Assembly: GCA_964393575.1 (NCBI GenBank)
Contig: CAYMUG010000016.1
Span: forward strand, 1 to 13,910
DNA: 13,910 nt
DNA from: CAYMUG01 sp964393575
GTDB taxonomy: Bacteria > Patescibacteriota > Minisyncoccia > Spechtbacterales > 2-12-FULL-38-22
Direction of reading: 5' to 3'
Below the pieces are notes generated by a model. That model was not told the DNA's origin, ran no database searches, and saw only the letters and a list, made by a program, of their open reading frames with translations. A program made the position numbers and the translations under genes. Position 1 is the first letter of the stretch, and each line of letters starts with the position of its first letter. Shown here piece by piece: positions 13,038 through 13,910 of this stretch.

Positions 13038-13910
13038 TTACTCACCACCATCATCATCTTCATTTGCCTGATGCACAACTCTTTGCGGGAAGGGGATTTC
13101 TATGCCTTCTTTATCAAAAGCCATCTTTATTCGTTTTCTGAATTCGCCTGTAGTAGCCCATTGTTCAAGAGGTTCTGTTTTACCCATTACTTTAAGCAAT
13201 ATTGCCGAGTCGCCGAATTGGTTAACCCGTAAAAATTGAGGTGCTTCTTTTATTTCGCCCTTCCACTCAGGATCTTCGGACAACTCTATTCCTGTCCGGT
13301 TTATTACTTCTATCGCTTTGTCCAGGTTCGTGTCATACGCCACACCTATATCAATGTGTACATTGCCGTAATTTTTTGAAAGATTGCTCGCAATGTCTAT
13401 GCTGCCGTTCGGTATATTGTGTACTGTTCCGTCCAGGTCTCTTATTATAGTTCGGCGTAGGTTTATATCTTCTACAACACCTATTTTGTCACCGAACTGC
13501 GCTACATCATCCACCCTGAATTGGTTTTCAAAAAGGATAAATACACCGTTGATGAGATCTTTGATAAGATATTGTCCCCCGAAACCGAAAGCAAGGCCCC
13601 CGAGGCCGGCTGCCGCAAGTAGTGGGCCCGTATCTATGCCCAGTTCTGACATAATCATCATAGCGCCCACGAGAAGAACAACAATATGCATTGTTGTATG
13701 AAGAGCTCCTATTAAGGTGTCTTCCCGTCTCTTTTCTTCTTCTTCTGTGCCGCCCTCCTCTTGTTCTACAAGTTTTCTTATTAATTTTTGACTAAGACGT
13801 TTAGTTATTCTGTGGAGAATATATAGACCTACTAATATGCCCAAAATACGTAAACCGCTGGTGAGAAACCACGGCATTACAGTATCCGATAAAAATTGTG
13901 CTGAAATATA
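13038..13910 (-). CDS. MscS-family mechanosensitive channel (5' end outside the window)
   Basis: This membrane channel opens under tension to release solutes in hypo-osmotic shock. An ATG at 13877 gives 279 residues, but the frame stays open to the window edge (12 more codons, ...FLSDTV before that Met), so the true start may lie beyond it. Numbering from that Met: hydrophobic segment 3-22, a charged linker rich in E (39-53), helix 57-77, and the pore helix 84-113 with GPLLAAAGLGGLAFGFGGQYLIKDLINGV. The beta domain signature FRVDDVAQFGDKIGVVEDINLRRTIIRDLDG and VHNIPNGSI follow, as in the MscS family. The C-terminal alpha-beta domain ends in a short acidic tail (NEDDDGGE). It is convergent with the MFS gene and has no functional partner nearby. 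Confidence 0.93.
   Translation of the reverse strand, partial: YISAQFLSDTVMPWFLTSGLRILGILVGLYILHRITKRLSQKLIRKLVEQEEGGTEEEEKRREDTLIGALHTTMHIVVLLVGAMMIMSELGIDTGPLLAAAGLGGLAFGFGGQYLIKDLINGVFILFENQFRVDDVAQFGDKIGVVEDINLRRTIIRDLDGTVHNIPNGSIDIASNLSKNYGNVHIDIGVAYDTNLDKAIEVINRTGIELSEDPEWKGEIKEAPQFLRVNQFGDSAILLKVMGKTEPLEQWATTGEFRKRIKMAFDKEGIEIPFPQRVVHQANEDDDGGE

Overview
The window looks like chromosomal DNA of an ultra-small, host-dependent bacterium of the Candidate Phyla Radiation (Patescibacteria, probably Parcubacteria-like). This is inference. It rests on moderate GC, intergenic regions crowded with short palindromic and AT-rich repeat families, and a secreted Peptidase_S74 protein whose N-terminus has the proline-rich segment often seen in that group. 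There are also almost no Shine-Dalgarno sequences, and the genes are single-copy housekeeping genes without local operon context. TGA is a stop codon here: glmS ends at TGA exactly where the family's C-terminus ends, so the Gracilibacteria/SR1 code is excluded.

Layout, left to right, all on + except the last gene: glyceraldehyde-3-phosphate dehydrogenase (122-1162); a CcdA/DsbD-type membrane thiol transporter (1341-2207); a surface fibre protein with about 32 FDDV hexapeptide repeats and a C-terminal self-cleaving S74 domain (2339-3888); leucyl-tRNA synthetase (4115-6742); GlmS (6957-8786); a membrane-anchored PsbP-like protein (9019-9612); YvcK (9708-10652) overlapping TsaC/YrdC (10639-11280); an MFS-type transporter (11419-12797); and on the minus strand a MscS channel running off the right edge (13038-13910).

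Two 100-N scaffold gaps (3001-3100 and 11502-11601) are each flanked by the same exact 55-bp sequence on both sides. Collapsing each gap plus one copy (155 bp) restores one continuous reading frame in both affected genes. They are therefore probably assembly joins between overlapping contigs, with nothing missing in the non-repetitive case. The two apparently broken genes should be read as intact proteins of 464 and 407 residues.

GAPDH and YvcK belong to central carbon metabolism or its control. GlmS makes glucosamine-6-phosphate for cell-wall precursors. LeuRS and TsaC serve translation. The CcdA-like protein, the S74 fibre, the PsbP-like protein, the MFS carrier and MscS are envelope functions. 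The most unusual points are three in-frame low-complexity insertions in LeuRS that resemble intergenic repeats of the same window, a small hairpin family with G-N-A triloops placed just before two start codons, an 18-residue super-repeat in the S74 fibre, and a branched terminator-like structure after glmS.
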